A DNA stretch of 64,000 bases, taken from Dyella telluris. Lineage in GTDB: Bacteria; Pseudomonadota; Gammaproteobacteria; Xanthomonadales; Rhodanobacteraceae. The stretch's first letter is position 1, and each line of letters opens with the position of its first letter. Both the position numbers and the translations under genes were made by a program. Below, one piece after another: positions 1 through 8,755 of the stretch. The stretch lies in the NCBI RefSeq assembly GCF_014297575.1, contig NZ_CP060412.1, positions 4,340,001 to 4,404,000 of the forward strand, in the 5' to 3' direction. The notes beneath the pieces are model-generated. The model made no database searches and was not told the DNA's origin. It saw nothing but the letters and a program-made list of their open reading frames with translations.

Positions 1-383
1 CAGCGCTTGCCGTCCACCAGCACCAGCACCTGGTCGGGCGACAGGCCGCGCAGCTGCACGGGGCGCTGCGAATCGGCGGTATCGGCGGCGGCGGGGCGCG
101 GGAAAGTCAGCGACGGGATGATGCGTGCCAGCGCCGTGGTCAGTTCGGTGGTGCCGGTCTGCTTCAGTGTCTGCGCGGAGACCACGTCGATTGGTGTGAG
201 CGAGCTGCTTTCGGTGCGATTGTCGGCACGCGTGCCGGTGACGATCACGGTATCGAGCTTCTTGGCGTTCGCGCTGGAAGCCGGTGGTGTGGCGTCCTGT
301 GCGGAGGCCTGCGAGAGGATGGAAAAGAGTGCAACGGCAAGCAGGCTTGGCGCGGCCTTCTGGCCGACGAAGTTCTTATTCAT
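1..383 (-). CDS. TonB-dependent receptor, N-terminal part (cut by window edge)
   Basis: Only the first ~127 residues are present. The start ATG (381-383 on this strand) follows a GGGGAAA ribosome site. Residues 1-28 form a signal peptide ending SQASA, consistent with export to the outer membrane. Then comes the TonB-box-like stretch KKLDTVIVTGTRAD, and the plug domain with the typical LRGLSPDQVLVLVDGKR ending at the window edge. TonB receptors take up scarce ligands (siderophores, cobalamin, sugars) using TonB-ExbBD energy. The ligand cannot be told from the plug alone. It is transcribed away from the EF-G gene across a 379-bp gap. Confidence 0.9.
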   Translation of the reverse strand, partial: MNKNFVGQKAAPSLLAVALFSILSQASAQDATPPASSANAKKLDTVIVTGTRADNRTESSSLTPIDVVSAQTLKQTGTTELTTALARIIPSLTFPRPAAADTADSQRPVQLRGLSPDQVLVLVDGKR

Positions 384-762
384 GCGGTGGTTTCCCCAGT
401 CTAATAAGCAGTGACGCAGTGCAACAATTGCAGGCTAGCGATGTTGGTCTGCAAGAGTCAACAGCGGTATAGACGGCCAAACATGTCCAATGAACTTTGG
501 TTTTTTCCTCATAACGACCAAGCATGAGCATGCACGCCAGCGAGGCGGTCGTCGCGTGACGAAAGTGACAGCCGGGCGTCAGGGAGAAGCCGGCGCCGAT
601 TTCACCCGCATGGGTGTTGCAAATCGTTACTTGCTGATTTCAAAAGATTTCACGTGCTATTGATGCGGCGCTGAACGACCCTATATCCGGCGGATCGCCG
701 GGAAACCTGTCTTTGTGGGCGCGCGACCCGGCCGGCATGCACCTTCATTCAAGGCGGAACCC
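384..762. other. 379-bp divergent intergenic region
   Basis: This separates the TonB receptor (leftward) from the EF-G paralogue (rightward). I see no convincing gene. It contains a 7-bp direct repeat GATTTCA at 636-642 and 646-652 (10-bp period) in an AT-richer stretch that is a reasonable place for the EF-G promoter. No clear -35/-10 pair could be fixed. Confidence 0.5.
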
Positions 763-2898
763 ATGGCACGCAAGAAGTCGCTTCAGCTGTACCGGAACCT
801 GGGCATCATCGCGCACATCGACGCGGGCAAGACCACGACCACCGAGCGCATCCTGTACTACACGGGCAGGAAGCATCAGATCGTGGACGTGCACGACACC
901 AAGGACGGCAAGGGCTCCACCACCACCGATTACCTGGAGCAGGAGCGCAAGCGCGGCATCACCATCCAGTCGGCGGCGGTGTCCACCGAGTGGAAGGGCC
1001 ACCAGATCAACCTGATCGATACGCCAGGACACGTCGATTTCACCATCGAGGTGAATCGCAGCCTGCGCGTGCTCGACGGTGCCGTGGTGGTGTTCGATGG
1101 CGTGGCCGGCGTGGAACCGCAGACCGAGACCAACTGGCGCCTTGCCGACCAGTACAACGTGCCGCGCCTGTGCTACGTCAACAAGATGGACCGCATCGGC
1201 GCGAACTTCGAGCACTGCGTGAAGGGCATCCGCGAGCGCCTGGGTGCCAACGTGCTGCTGTGCCAGGTGCCGCTGGGCAGCCACGACGAATTCATCGGCA
1301 TGGCCGACCTGGTGGCCGGCGTCGGTTACATCTGGAAGGGCGACGACAAGGACAGCCCGTGGGACACCGTGCCGCTGGACGAGATTGCCGGGCGCGTGAA
1401 GTTCTCCGCCGCGGGCGACCAGTCGTGGGTGGCCAACCTTGCCAAGCTGCGCCAGGAAACCCTGGAATATGCGCTGGCGATGGACGATGAAGCCTTCGAT
1501 CGACTGATCGAAACCGGTGAGTTCGATCCGGAAGTGCTCAAGGCCTGCATTCGCAAGGGCTGCGTGTCCGGCAAGCTGGTACCGGTGTTCTGCGGCTCTT
1601 CGTACCGCAACAAGGGCGTGCAGCAGTTGCTGGACGCCGTGATCGACTACCTGCCGTACCCGGGCGAGAACGGTGGCATCGCGCTGGTCGACGAAGATGG
1701 CCATGTCACGGGCGAGCAGGGCGTTATCGACGATGCGCCGGCACGGGCATTGGCGTTCAAGGTGATCAACGACCAGTTCGGCACGCTCACCTTCTGCCGC
1801 ATCTACTCGGGCGTGATCAGCAAGGGCGACACCTTGCTCAACGTCACGCGTGGGCGGAAGGAGCGCATCGGGCGCATCGTGGAAGTGCAGGCCAATGCCA
1901 CCAAGGAAATCGACGAGGTTCGCGCGGGTGATATCTGCGCGTTCGTGTCACTCAAGGAGACCGAAACCGGCGACTCGCTGTCCGATCCCGCGCATCCGGC
2001 CTTGCTGGAGCGCATGCGCTTCCCTGATCCGGTGATCAGCGTGTCGGTGGAGCCCAAGAGCCGCAACGACATCGACAAGCTTTCCACCGCGCTCTACAAG
2101 ATGGTGAAAGCGGATCCGTCGCTTCGCCTGGAAGTGGACAAGGAAACCGGCCAGACCGTGCTCAAGGGCATGGGCGAGCTGCACCTGGAAGTGACCATCG
2201 ACCGCATGCGCACTGAGCTGGGCGTGGACGCCATCATGGGCAAGCCCAAGGTGAGCTTCCGCGAGGCGTTCGGCCGCACGATCGAGCACACCTACACGCA
2301 CAAGAAGCAGTCAGGCGGCTCGGGCCAGTTTGCCGAGGTGACCATGGTGTTCGAGCCGGGCGAAACCGGCACGGGCGTGGTGTTCGCCGACGAGATTGTC
2401 GGTGGCCGCGTGCCGCGCGAATTCATCCCGGCGGTGGAGCACGCCGTGGACGTGGAATCCCGCGAGGGTCAGGTGGCCGGTTACGAGGTGGTGGACTTCA
2501 AGGCGCGCCTGATCGACGGCAAATACCACGACGTCGATTCGTCCGCGCTGGCCTTCGAAATCGCCACGCGCCAGTGCTTCCGCGAAGCCCAGCGGATGAG
2601 CAAGCCCAAGCTGCTGGAGCCGATCATGCGGCTGGAAGTGGTGACTGAAGCCGATTACCTCGGCGATGTCATTGGCGACATCAATCGCCGTCGCGGTTCG
2701 GTAAGCGATCAGGGTCAGAAGGGTCCGCAGGCATTCGTGCAAGGCTTCGTGCCGCTGGCGGAAATGTTCGGTTACATCAATTTCCTGCGCTCGGCCACGC
2801 GTGGTCGCGGCACCTTCACCATGGAGTTCGATCACTACGAGGAAGTGCCTGCCAACCTGGTGGACACACTGATGGAAAAGGAAGCGAAGGCGAAGTAA
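763..2898 (+). CDS. fusA2: Elongation factor G paralogue (EF-G2 type)
   Basis: This 711-residue translational GTPase should catalyse ribosomal translocation or a specialised ribosome-release function. The GTPase motifs are all visible: G1 AHIDAGKTTTTER, G3 DTPGHVDF and G4 NKMD. The switch I region reads KGSTTTDYLEQERKRGITI where canonical EF-G has an EGAATMDW-like sequence. Full-length domains II-V follow, ending in the domain V run GYINFLRSATRGRGTFTMEF. The start was set at ATG 763, preceded by AAGGCGG. An upstream GTG at 715 is in frame but has no ribosome site. It is not in an str operon (no rpsL, rpsG or tuf), which supports a paralogue rather than the housekeeping fusA. Whether it works in elongation or recycling cannot be seen. 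Confidence 0.9.
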   Translation: MARKKSLQLYRNLGIIAHIDAGKTTTTERILYYTGRKHQIVDVHDTKDGKGSTTTDYLEQERKRGITIQSAAVSTEWKGHQINLIDTPGHVDFTIEVNRSLRVLDGAVVVFDGVAGVEPQTETNWRLADQYNVPRLCYVNKMDRIGANFEHCVKGIRERLGANVLLCQVPLGSHDEFIGMADLVAGVGYIWKGDDKDSPWDTVPLDEIAGRVKFSAAGDQSWVANLAKLRQETLEYALAMDDEAFDRLIETGEFDPEVLKACIRKGCVSGKLVPVFCGSSYRNKGVQQLLDAVIDYLPYPGENGGIALVDEDGHVTGEQGVIDDAPARALAFKVINDQFGTLTFCRIYSGVISKGDTLLNVTRGRKERIGRIVEVQANATKEIDEVRAGDICAFVSLKETETGDSLSDPAHPALLERMRFPDPVISVSVEPKSRNDIDKLSTALYKMVKADPSLRLEVDKETGQTVLKGMGELHLEVTIDRMRTELGVDAIMGKPKVSFREAFGRTIEHTYTHKKQSGGSGQFAEVTMVFEPGETGTGVVFADEIVGGRVPREFIPAVEHAVDVESREGQVAGYEVVDFKARLIDGKYHDVDSSALAFEIATRQCFREAQRMSKPKLLEPIMRLEVVTEADYLGDVIGDINRRRGSVSDQGQKGPQAFVQGFVPLAEMFGYINFLRSATRGRGTFTMEFDHYEEVPANLVDTLMEKEAKAK

Positions 2899-2907
2899 TT
2901 GCCTTCA

Positions 2908-2947
2908 CCGTTGCACCGCGCGGACCGGTGGGCCGGCGGTGCAACGG
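2908..2947 (+). terminator. Hairpin after the EF-G paralogue
   Basis: A perfect 11-bp inverted repeat, CCGTTGCACCG (2908-2918) and CGGTGCAACGG (2937-2947), with an 18-nt loop starts 10 bp after the stop codon. There is no T-run, so it may be a factor-assisted terminator or an mRNA 3'-end stabiliser. Confidence 0.5.
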
Positions 2948-3042
2948 CATGGCCTGCGCGCAGCCCGGCGGCTGCGCCCGTGCCGACATAGCCATGACAT
3001 TTGCGACGCCATACTGGCCGGATCAACCGCGGAGGAATCCCC

Positions 3043-3582
3043 ATGGGCAAGACAAGCAAGGCCAAGAGTGACGCTGGCAGCGTCAAGACGCGCCAGAAGG
3101 CGGCCCTGAACACGCCCTCGCCGCTGGGCGAAAAGGCGACTCGCGACATCTCGGGCGAGCTCAATGCGCTGCTGTCCGACATCCTGGCCCTGTACCTGAA
3201 GACCAAGAATTTCCACTGGCATATGTCCGGCCCGTACTTCCGCGACTACCACCTGCTGCTGGACGAGCAGTCGGACGAGATCTACGCCACGGTGGACCCT
3301 ATCGCCGAGCGCGTGCGCAAACTGGGCGGCACCACGCTGCGTTCGCTGGGGCACGCCAAGCGCCTTGCGCGCCTGTCCGACAACGATGCGGATTTCGTCA
3401 CGCCGGATGACATGCTGGCCGAGCTGCGCGAGGACAACCAGCGCCTGGCCGGCTTCATGCGCGCGACCCATGAGTTGTGCGACGAGTACGGCGACGTGGC
3501 CACGGCCAGCCTGCTGGAGAACTGGATCGACGAGGCCGAGCGCCGCGTGTGGTTCCTGTTCGAGACGAGTCGCCGCTCGTAA
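3043..3582 (+). CDS. dps: Dps-family ferritin-like DNA-protection protein
   Basis: This 179-residue protein oxidises and stores iron in a 12-subunit shell and protects DNA from peroxide. The signature region NFHWHMSGPYFRDYHLLLDE is present. The inter-subunit ferroxidase ligands fit the family spacing: H58, H70, D85 and E89. A lysine-rich N-terminal tail of about 30 residues (MGKTSKAKSDAGSVKTRQK) resembles the DNA-binding tails of some Dps proteins. The start is ATG 3043 with GGAGGA at 3031-3036; the in-frame extension to 3001 has no ribosome site. It stands alone, with a terminator directly downstream. Confidence 0.93.
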   Translation: MGKTSKAKSDAGSVKTRQKAALNTPSPLGEKATRDISGELNALLSDILALYLKTKNFHWHMSGPYFRDYHLLLDEQSDEIYATVDPIAERVRKLGGTTLRSLGHAKRLARLSDNDADFVTPDDMLAELREDNQRLAGFMRATHELCDEYGDVATASLLENWIDEAERRVWFLFETSRRS

Positions 3583-3592
3583 GCAGCCAATG

Positions 3593-3626
3593 GCCCGTGG
3601 CGTGGCACGTCCATGCCACGGGCTTT
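3593..3626 (+). terminator. Rho-independent terminator of dps
   Basis: GCCCGTGGC (3593-3601) pairs with GCCACGGGC (3615-3623), a perfect 9-bp GC-rich stem with a 13-nt loop, followed by TTTCTCC. It lies 11 bp after the dps stop codon. Confidence 0.72.
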
Positions 3627-3652
3627 CTCCCTGGGGCGTGATATTCGCCTGA

Positions 3653-3982
<330 letters not shown>

Positions 3983-4023
3983 TCGGCACGATGCGTGGGT
4001 GGTCGCGATGAACAGGCATCGCG

Positions 4024-5160
4024 ATGGATAGTCTGGTGCGCTGGTGGCAGCACGATCCGTGGACGCGGCTGGGCATGGCTGTCGCGGCGGCGCTGCTGGC
4101 CGCGATGGTGTTGCGTCTGCTGGCCTACGCCGTTCTGCGGCGACTGGCCCGGCGTCGTCCGCTGGCCGCTGACTTGCTGGGGCGCGCCAGTGCGCCGATG
4201 GAGTGGCTGATACCGCTACTGATGCTGCTGGCCGCGTTGCGCGTGCTGCCGGATGCTGATGTCCTGCCGGCGTTCGTGCTGGTGCAACACGTGCTGCTCA
4301 TCGCGTTGATGGTCGCCCTGGTATGGCTCGCGCTGCGTTGCCTGGGTGTGCTGGAGCTTGCCGCCATTCACCGGTATCCGGTGGATGTGGCCGACAACCT
4401 GGCGGCGCGTCGCATGCTCACCCAGGTGCGCGTGCTTCGGCGGACTGCGGATGTGCTGGTGATCCTGCTGGGTACGTCGGCGATCCTGCTGACGATACCC
4501 GGCGTGCGCCAGATCGGCGCCAGCCTGCTGGCGTCGGCGGGCGTGGCAGGGTTGGCGCTCGGTCTTGCCGCCAAGCCGGTGCTGAGCAATCTCATCGCCG
4601 GCCTGCAGATTGCGTTGACCCAGCCCATCCGCCTGGATGACGTGGTGATCATCCAGGGCGAATGGGGGCGTATCGAGGAGATCACCGGCAGCTATGTGGT
4701 GGTGCGCATCTGGGACGAGCGCCGCATGGTGGTGCCGCTCAACTGGTTCATGGAAAACCCCTTCCAGAACTGGACGCGCAACAGTGCGCAGCTGCTCGGT
4801 GCCGTGTTCCTGTGGATGGATTACGGCGTGCCGATCCAGCCGTTGCGTGACGAGTTCGCCCGCCTGTGCCACGAGGCCCCCGAGTGGGATGGGCGTGTCT
4901 GCGTGATGCAGGTGACCGATACCAGCGAGCGCGCGGTGCAGTTGCGTGCACTGATGAGTTCCGCCGATTCCGGGCGGAATTTCGACCTGCGGTGCAAGGT
5001 GCGCGAGGGCTTGCTTGCCTTCATCAAGGCCAACTACCCGGAGGCGTTGCCGCGCATCCGGGCCGAGTTTGGTCGATCGGGTGATGCGGCCGCCGAAGGC
5101 TCAGGCAATGCCGCGCCAGCGGGCCACGATGCCCACTCCCTTGGTGACGGCGCTCGATAG
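4024..5160 (+). CDS. MscS-family mechanosensitive channel
   Basis: This 378-residue inner-membrane protein probably releases solutes on hypo-osmotic shock. About four hydrophobic segments occupy residues 14-190. The pore-lining helix is Gly/Ala-rich (LLASAGVAGLALGLAAKPVLSN), followed by the MscS beta-domain (DDVVIIQGEWGRIEEI, then VPLNWFMENPFQNW). The alpha/beta C-terminal domain ends with a ~30-residue Ala/Gly-rich tail. Its last 60 bp overlap, in convergent orientation, the end of the hydroxylase gene on the other strand, so the C-terminal tail is also antisense coding DNA. Compared with E. coli MscS (286 aa) the N-terminus carries additional membrane segments. Confidence 0.88.
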   Translation: MDSLVRWWQHDPWTRLGMAVAAALLAAMVLRLLAYAVLRRLARRRPLAADLLGRASAPMEWLIPLLMLLAALRVLPDADVLPAFVLVQHVLLIALMVALVWLALRCLGVLELAAIHRYPVDVADNLAARRMLTQVRVLRRTADVLVILLGTSAILLTIPGVRQIGASLLASAGVAGLALGLAAKPVLSNLIAGLQIALTQPIRLDDVVIIQGEWGRIEEITGSYVVVRIWDERRMVVPLNWFMENPFQNWTRNSAQLLGAVFLWMDYGVPIQPLRDEFARLCHEAPEWDGRVCVMQVTDTSERAVQLRALMSSADSGRNFDLRCKVREGLLAFIKANYPEALPRIRAEFGRSGDAAAEGSGNAAPAGHDAHSLGDGAR

Positions 5161-5784
5161 CAGGCGCAGGTCCAGTGGCATGTCGGGACGATGCACGTCC
5201 AGCAGCAACGCCACGCGGGTCTGCCCGCTGCGGTTCCAGACTTCGTGCGGGTAGGTGTCGTCCCATAGCAGCTGCTCGCCATTGCCCAGGCGATGCTCTT
5301 CGCCGGCGAGCCACAGTACGGCGCCCGGCTGGCCATCCTCGGCCAGTGGTGATTCCAGGTTCAGCTGGTAACGCAGGATGCCGCGAAAAGGGCCGCTGTG
5401 CCGCGGGATGTGCTTGCCCGGCGCGAGAAACGACAGCGTGGCTGACAGCACCTCGGGGCAGGCGGTGAGCAGTTCGGCCAGGAACGGGCAGCGCGCCATG
5501 TTGGAGGGAACGTCCTGCCCGTAGACCTTGAGCAGCAACATCCGCCAGTCGCGGCCATCGGTGGCGGAGATGGCCGCCTGGGCCGGCATGATCTCGTGGA
5601 AACGGGGAATGGGTTCCGCGCTTTCCAGTACGGCCATGGCTTCGCCGCGGATGACCTCCCACGCGTCGTGAAAGCGGCGGGCATCCGGGAAGCAGGCGTC
5701 GATATCCAGTACGGGCGGCGTGTTGATGCGGGCGTCGTATAGACGGCGTATGGCCCGTGATGACAGCTCATAGAGCGAATCCAT
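5101..5784 (-). CDS. Aspartyl/asparaginyl beta-hydroxylase family (Fe(II)/2-oxoglutarate) protein
   Basis: A 227-residue double-stranded beta-helix dioxygenase of the family containing LpxO (lipid A 2-hydroxylation) and aspartyl hydroxylases. Diagnostic features are SFLAPGKHIPRHSGPFRGILRYQ, which supplies the first iron His and the 2-oxoglutarate Arg. Later DDTYPHEVWNRSGQTRVALLLDV supplies the second His and the C-terminal Arg. It lacks the TM anchors of eukaryotic aspartyl hydroxylases. The start is ATG 5784 with AAGGGAA in front; the extension to 5847 lacks a ribosome site. The substrate is unknown; a lipid A or peptide hydroxylase are both possible. The 3' end overlaps the MscS gene by 60 bp, tail to tail. 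Confidence 0.85.
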   Translation of the reverse strand: MDSLYELSSRAIRRLYDARINTPPVLDIDACFPDARRFHDAWEVIRGEAMAVLESAEPIPRFHEIMPAQAAISATDGRDWRMLLLKVYGQDVPSNMARCPFLAELLTACPEVLSATLSFLAPGKHIPRHSGPFRGILRYQLNLESPLAEDGQPGAVLWLAGEEHRLGNGEQLLWDDTYPHEVWNRSGQTRVALLLDVHRPDMPLDLRLLSSAVTKGVGIVARWRGIA

Positions 5785-5992
5785 CTTCGGTATTCCCTTT
5801 CTTATTGCCCGGTGGGCTCGCCCGCCACGCTGCCGTGCGGCGGCCATCTCCGGCGGCCGATGTGTTGCACGGTAGCGACAGGTATCTCCTCGTCACGTGA
5901 ACGCATCAGGCCGGCTCCGGTCGACATCGGTCATTTCGGAATGCAGATGAGAAAAACAGTCTTTTTGGCTGTTTTTTCGAGAGATTTTTCTT

Positions 5993-6020
5993 GTATTTTA
6001 CGTGACGTCACGTAAAATAC
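5993..6020. promoter_or_regulatory. 28-bp perfect palindrome upstream of the AT-hook gene
   Basis: The half-site GTATTTTACGTGAC (5993-6006) is followed immediately by its exact reverse complement (6007-6020). The core is the 8-bp TGACGTCA. It ends 22 bp before the start codon of the AT-hook gene, so it overlaps the likely promoter and looks like an operator. A shorter related palindrome TCACGTGA lies at 5893-5900. Which protein binds is not shown; autoregulation by the downstream protein is an inference. Confidence 0.75.
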
Positions 6021-6042
6021 GCGCAAATGATGAGGATGCGCC

Positions 6043-6300
6043 ATGGTTGACCCACAAGATCCGGGCACGCTTGCTTTGCCCCTGACGTTCAAGCGTTCGC
6101 GAGGGCGTCCGCGCAAGCCCAATGCGCTGACGGCGGCGGAGCGTGCGCGCCGTTACCGGGCAAGAAAGAAAACGATGGCGATGCACGCCGTGTCGTTTGC
6201 CGTGCACAGCGAGGTCGTGCGTGAGCGGGACGAGGCGGTATCGCAGGCAAGGCAATTGCGCGCCGAGCTGGAGCGCCTGCTGCAACAGTTGCAGCCGTAA
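6043..6300 (+). CDS. Small AT-hook / basic-helix / coiled-coil protein (85 aa)
   Basis: The protein has three parts. Residues 20-26 are a textbook AT-hook (RGRPRKP). Residues 31-43 are a strongly basic helix (AAERARRYRARKK). Residues 56-84 are a predicted coiled coil with heptad positions V58, R62, A65, A69, L72, L76, L79 and L83. The layout suggests a dimeric minor- or major-groove DNA binder. The motif combination GRPRK plus AERARRYRARKK recurs in small uncharacterised proteobacterial proteins; I know of no experimental function. The gene is monocistronic, starts 23 bp after a 28-bp palindrome and converges on the TetR gene. Confidence 0.75.
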   Translation: MVDPQDPGTLALPLTFKRSRGRPRKPNALTAAERARRYRARKKTMAMHAVSFAVHSEVVRERDEAVSQARQLRAELERLLQQLQP

Positions 6301-6352
6301 GTCGAAAGCGGCGCGGCGGCAGCTGCTGTCGCGGACGAATCGACAGGCTCGT

Positions 6353-6371
6353 GGCCGTCCTTGCGACGGCC
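6353..6371. terminator. Possible bidirectional terminator
   Basis: GGCCGTC (6353-6359), loop CTTGC, GACGGCC (6365-6371) lies between the convergent AT-hook and TetR genes. It is followed rightward by a G/T-rich stretch rather than a pure T-run, so the terminator call is tentative. Confidence 0.4.
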
Positions 6372-6389
6372 GCGCGTGTTTGTGTTCCG

Positions 6390-6974
6390 TCAGGCCTGCA
6401 GCAAGGACAGTGCCTGGTGACGTGCCGAGGCGCGCAGTGAGCGGCGCAGCCCCGGATCGTTGGTGGTGCGCGCCAGCACCATGCCGCCCACGCACAGCGA
6501 CACCATGGATTCTGCGCGGCGGTCGGCATCGCGCACGCCCTTGAGCGCCAGGCGATACACCTCGCTCATGCCGCGGATCAGGTCGGTATAGGCCTGTTGC
6601 GGCTCAAGCCCCGCCCGCGCCACATCCGATGGCAGCGCATACAGCGGGCAATGCATGTTGATGTCGTCCAGCACTTCGTCGCTCAGGTACAGATCCACCA
6701 GCATGGTGGCCAGCTGGCGCGGGTTTTCGACGGAAAGGCCGCCCCCGGACATCTTGGCGGCGAATGGATTGCAGGTGGCGAAGCTCGCCACCGCGGCGGC
6801 GTACAGTTCGTCCTTGCTGTCGAAGTGATGGTAGAACGCGCCGCGGGTGAGTCCGGCGTCGGCCATGATCTGGTCGATGGTGACCTGCTGGAACCCATGG
6901 CGGTTGAACAGGCGTCGCGCCGATTCCACGATGCGCGCACGGGTCTGGATCTTGTGTTCAGGGCTATAGGGCAT
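6390..6974 (-). CDS. TetR/AcrR-family transcriptional repressor
   Basis: A 194-residue regulator. The N-terminal HTH is typical: TRARIVESARRLFNRHGFQQ followed by VTIDQIMADAGLTRGAFYHHFDSK (about residues 13-56). The rest is a helical ligand-binding domain containing several Cys residues. TetR repressors leave the operator when a small hydrophobic ligand binds. It is divergent from a glutathione S-transferase gene across 117 bp containing an inverted repeat, so its target is probably that GST and itself. The inducer is unknown; an electrophile would fit the GST link. Confidence 0.9.
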   Translation of the reverse strand: MPYSPEHKIQTRARIVESARRLFNRHGFQQVTIDQIMADAGLTRGAFYHHFDSKDELYAAAVASFATCNPFAAKMSGGGLSVENPRQLATMLVDLYLSDEVLDDINMHCPLYALPSDVARAGLEPQQAYTDLIRGMSEVYRLALKGVRDADRRAESMVSLCVGGMVLARTTNDPGLRRSLRASARHQALSLLQA

Positions 6975-7016
6975 GGCGGATGGCCTCCTGCCTCAAGGTA
7001 TAGCAGCGCTGCAGAA

Positions 7017-7032
7017 TATGTTCTTTAACATA
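7017..7032. promoter_or_regulatory. Candidate TetR operator in the tetR-gst divergent region
   Basis: TATGTT-CTTT-AACATA is a perfect 6+6 inverted repeat with a 4-bp spacer, placed 43 bp upstream of tetR and 59 bp upstream of the GST gene. A second small palindrome, GCAGCGCTGC, lies at 7003-7012. The pairing with the adjacent TetR protein is inferred from position. Confidence 0.55.
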
Positions 7033-7091
7033 AATTGCCGCTGTGTATGCTCAGGCGTCGTGAGTGAAAACGCGCGCGAACGGAGGGCTGC

Positions 7092-7736
7092 ATGAAGATC
7101 TACTGGATCAGGGCGCAGGCGCCGCGCCGGGTGCTGGCACTGGTAAAACACCTGGGGCTGGATGCGCAGTTCGTCTGGATGGATGCCAAAGTCGGCGCGA
7201 TGCGCGCGCCGGATTACGCTGCGATCAATCCCAACTGCAAGGCTCCGACGCTGGTCGATGGCGATTTCGTGCTGTGGGAGTCGTCGGCCATCATGGCCTG
7301 GCTGTGCAACAAGGCCGGCTCGGACATGTGGCCTTCGCGGCAGCCGGATGAGCAGGTGCAGGTACTGCGCTGGCTGTCATGGAACGACAACCACTGGGCG
7401 CGCGCCGTCGGGCCGTTCTACTTCGAGCATGTGGTCAAGGCGACTTTCGGCCTCGGCCCGCCCGATCCCGCCGAGCTGGAGCCGATGATTCCGCAGCTGA
7501 AGAGTCTTGCGGTCATCCTGGACAGCTGGCTCGAGGGGCGCGACTTCGTTGCCTGCCATCGCCTCACCATTGCCGATTTCCAGCTCGCCGCCATGGCGTG
7601 CGACTGGCGGCGGGCGCAGATGCCGCTGGCAGAGTTTCCCAACATCGTGCGCTGGCTGGATGGGTTGGATCGCTTGCCGGCATGGGCCGATCCATGGCCG
7701 GCCCACCCGGTTGACGCCGAGCCCGAGCACGCCTGA
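7092..7736 (+). CDS. Glutathione S-transferase family protein
   Basis: A 214-residue cytosolic GST-fold protein. The N-terminal thioredoxin-like domain (about residues 1-78) carries the conserved cis-Pro/Glu-Ser glutathione site in PNCKAPTLVDGDFVLWESSAIM. The all-helical C-terminal domain holds the GST N-capping box-like segment LTIADFQLAAMA. GSTs conjugate glutathione to electrophiles or act as glutathione-dependent isomerases or reductases. The N-terminal catalytic residue is not obvious (YWIRAQAPRRV). Start ATG 7092 follows AACGGAGGG. Divergent from tetR and probably induced when TetR leaves the intergenic repeat. Confidence 0.88.
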   Translation: MKIYWIRAQAPRRVLALVKHLGLDAQFVWMDAKVGAMRAPDYAAINPNCKAPTLVDGDFVLWESSAIMAWLCNKAGSDMWPSRQPDEQVQVLRWLSWNDNHWARAVGPFYFEHVVKATFGLGPPDPAELEPMIPQLKSLAVILDSWLEGRDFVACHRLTIADFQLAAMACDWRRAQMPLAEFPNIVRWLDGLDRLPAWADPWPAHPVDAEPEHA

Positions 7737-7864
7737 ATCCGGCATACGCGCATGGGTGGCGCCCAGGCGCAACTCCGTCCGCGGGCGCACGGACAATCGG
7801 CACAGGCGAGGCTGCGGTTTTTGCAGTGGAATCCCGGATGATCACCAGGACAGGGAAGGCCGCG

Positions 7865-8746
7865 ATGCGCATCACGTTCCGTCCAGTCGCCTTGCTCGCT
7901 ACGCTGATGCCGTTCTGTGCGATGGCCGGCGCGCCCGCGCTGGACGTGCAACCGTGGACGCCTGCCGGTATTTCCAGCGACCTGTTCGAGTCACATCCGG
8001 CGTTTGATCCGCTGACCGGCGACGTGTACTTCGTACGCAGCTCCAAATCGTTTTCCGGCTGGCGCATCCTCTATTCGCATTGCGACGGCACGCGCTGGAG
8101 CAAGCCATTGCCTGCGCCGTTCGCCGGAGCCGGGGTGGAGGCCGATCCCTGGTTCACGCCCGACGGCCACCGCGTGTATTTCATTTCCACGCGCGCCACC
8201 GGAAGCACCAAGAGCAAGGATCTGGATATCTGGCGCGTGGATCGCCGGCAGGACGGCCACTGGGAGAAACCGGTGCGCCTGCCGGAGCCGGTGAACTCGG
8301 GCGAGGCGGAATGGTTTCCGCGACTGGCGCCCGATGGCTGGCTGTACTTCGGGTCGAACCGCCAGGGCGGCTTGGGCAAGAACGACATCTGGCGCGCCCG
8401 CGAATCCGCGCCGGGGCATTGGAAGGTGGAGAATGCCGGCGCGGCGCTCAATACGGCAGGCAACGAGTATGAGGCGCTGCCTTCACCGGATGGCCAATGG
8501 CTGGTGCTCAATGCCGATGGTGGGTACTACACGTCGCGCATGGGAGCGAATGGCTGGCAGCCGCGCACCAGGCTGGGCCCCGAGATCAACGTCAACGGCT
8601 CGGAAATCGGCGCGCTGTTCTCGCCATCGGGTAAATCGCTGCTGTTCGCGCGGGACACGGGCGAGCCGAAGTCGGGCGAGTTCTTCGTCTGGCATATCGA
8701 AGGCAGCGAGGCGTGGCCGCCGACCTGCGGGGCCACGCCTGGTTGA
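7865..8746 (+). CDS. Secreted WD40/PD40-like beta-propeller protein
   Basis: A 293-residue exported protein. MRITFRPVALLATLMPFCAMAGAPA is a signal peptide. At least five TolB-type beta-propeller blades follow, recognised by the F-T-P-DG-x-x-[VL]-Y-F pattern: AFDPLTGDVYFVRS, WFTPDGHRVYFIST, RLAPDGWLYFGSNR, ALPSPDGQWLVLN and LFSPSGKSLLFAR. Such proteins usually bind partners or ligands in the periplasm and are not enzymes. The start was set at ATG 7865 with GGGAAGG in front; GTG 7826 and ATG 7838 are in frame but would put a charged stretch before the signal peptide. No operon partner on this strand. Confidence 0.78.
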   Translation: MRITFRPVALLATLMPFCAMAGAPALDVQPWTPAGISSDLFESHPAFDPLTGDVYFVRSSKSFSGWRILYSHCDGTRWSKPLPAPFAGAGVEADPWFTPDGHRVYFISTRATGSTKSKDLDIWRVDRRQDGHWEKPVRLPEPVNSGEAEWFPRLAPDGWLYFGSNRQGGLGKNDIWRARESAPGHWKVENAGAALNTAGNEYEALPSPDGQWLVLNADGGYYTSRMGANGWQPRTRLGPEINVNGSEIGALFSPSGKSLLFARDTGEPKSGEFFVWHIEGSEAWPPTCGATPG

Positions 8747-8755
8747 GCGGATCGG

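Noticed and set aside
763..2898. Tetracycline-resistance ribosomal protection protein
   Set aside because: Sequence follows EF-G throughout, including domain IV-V elements; no Tet(M)-type features seen.
5951..5977. Rho-independent terminator AAAAACAG/CTGTTTTT
   Set aside because: The stem is almost all A-T and would be unstable; more likely an AT-rich promoter area.
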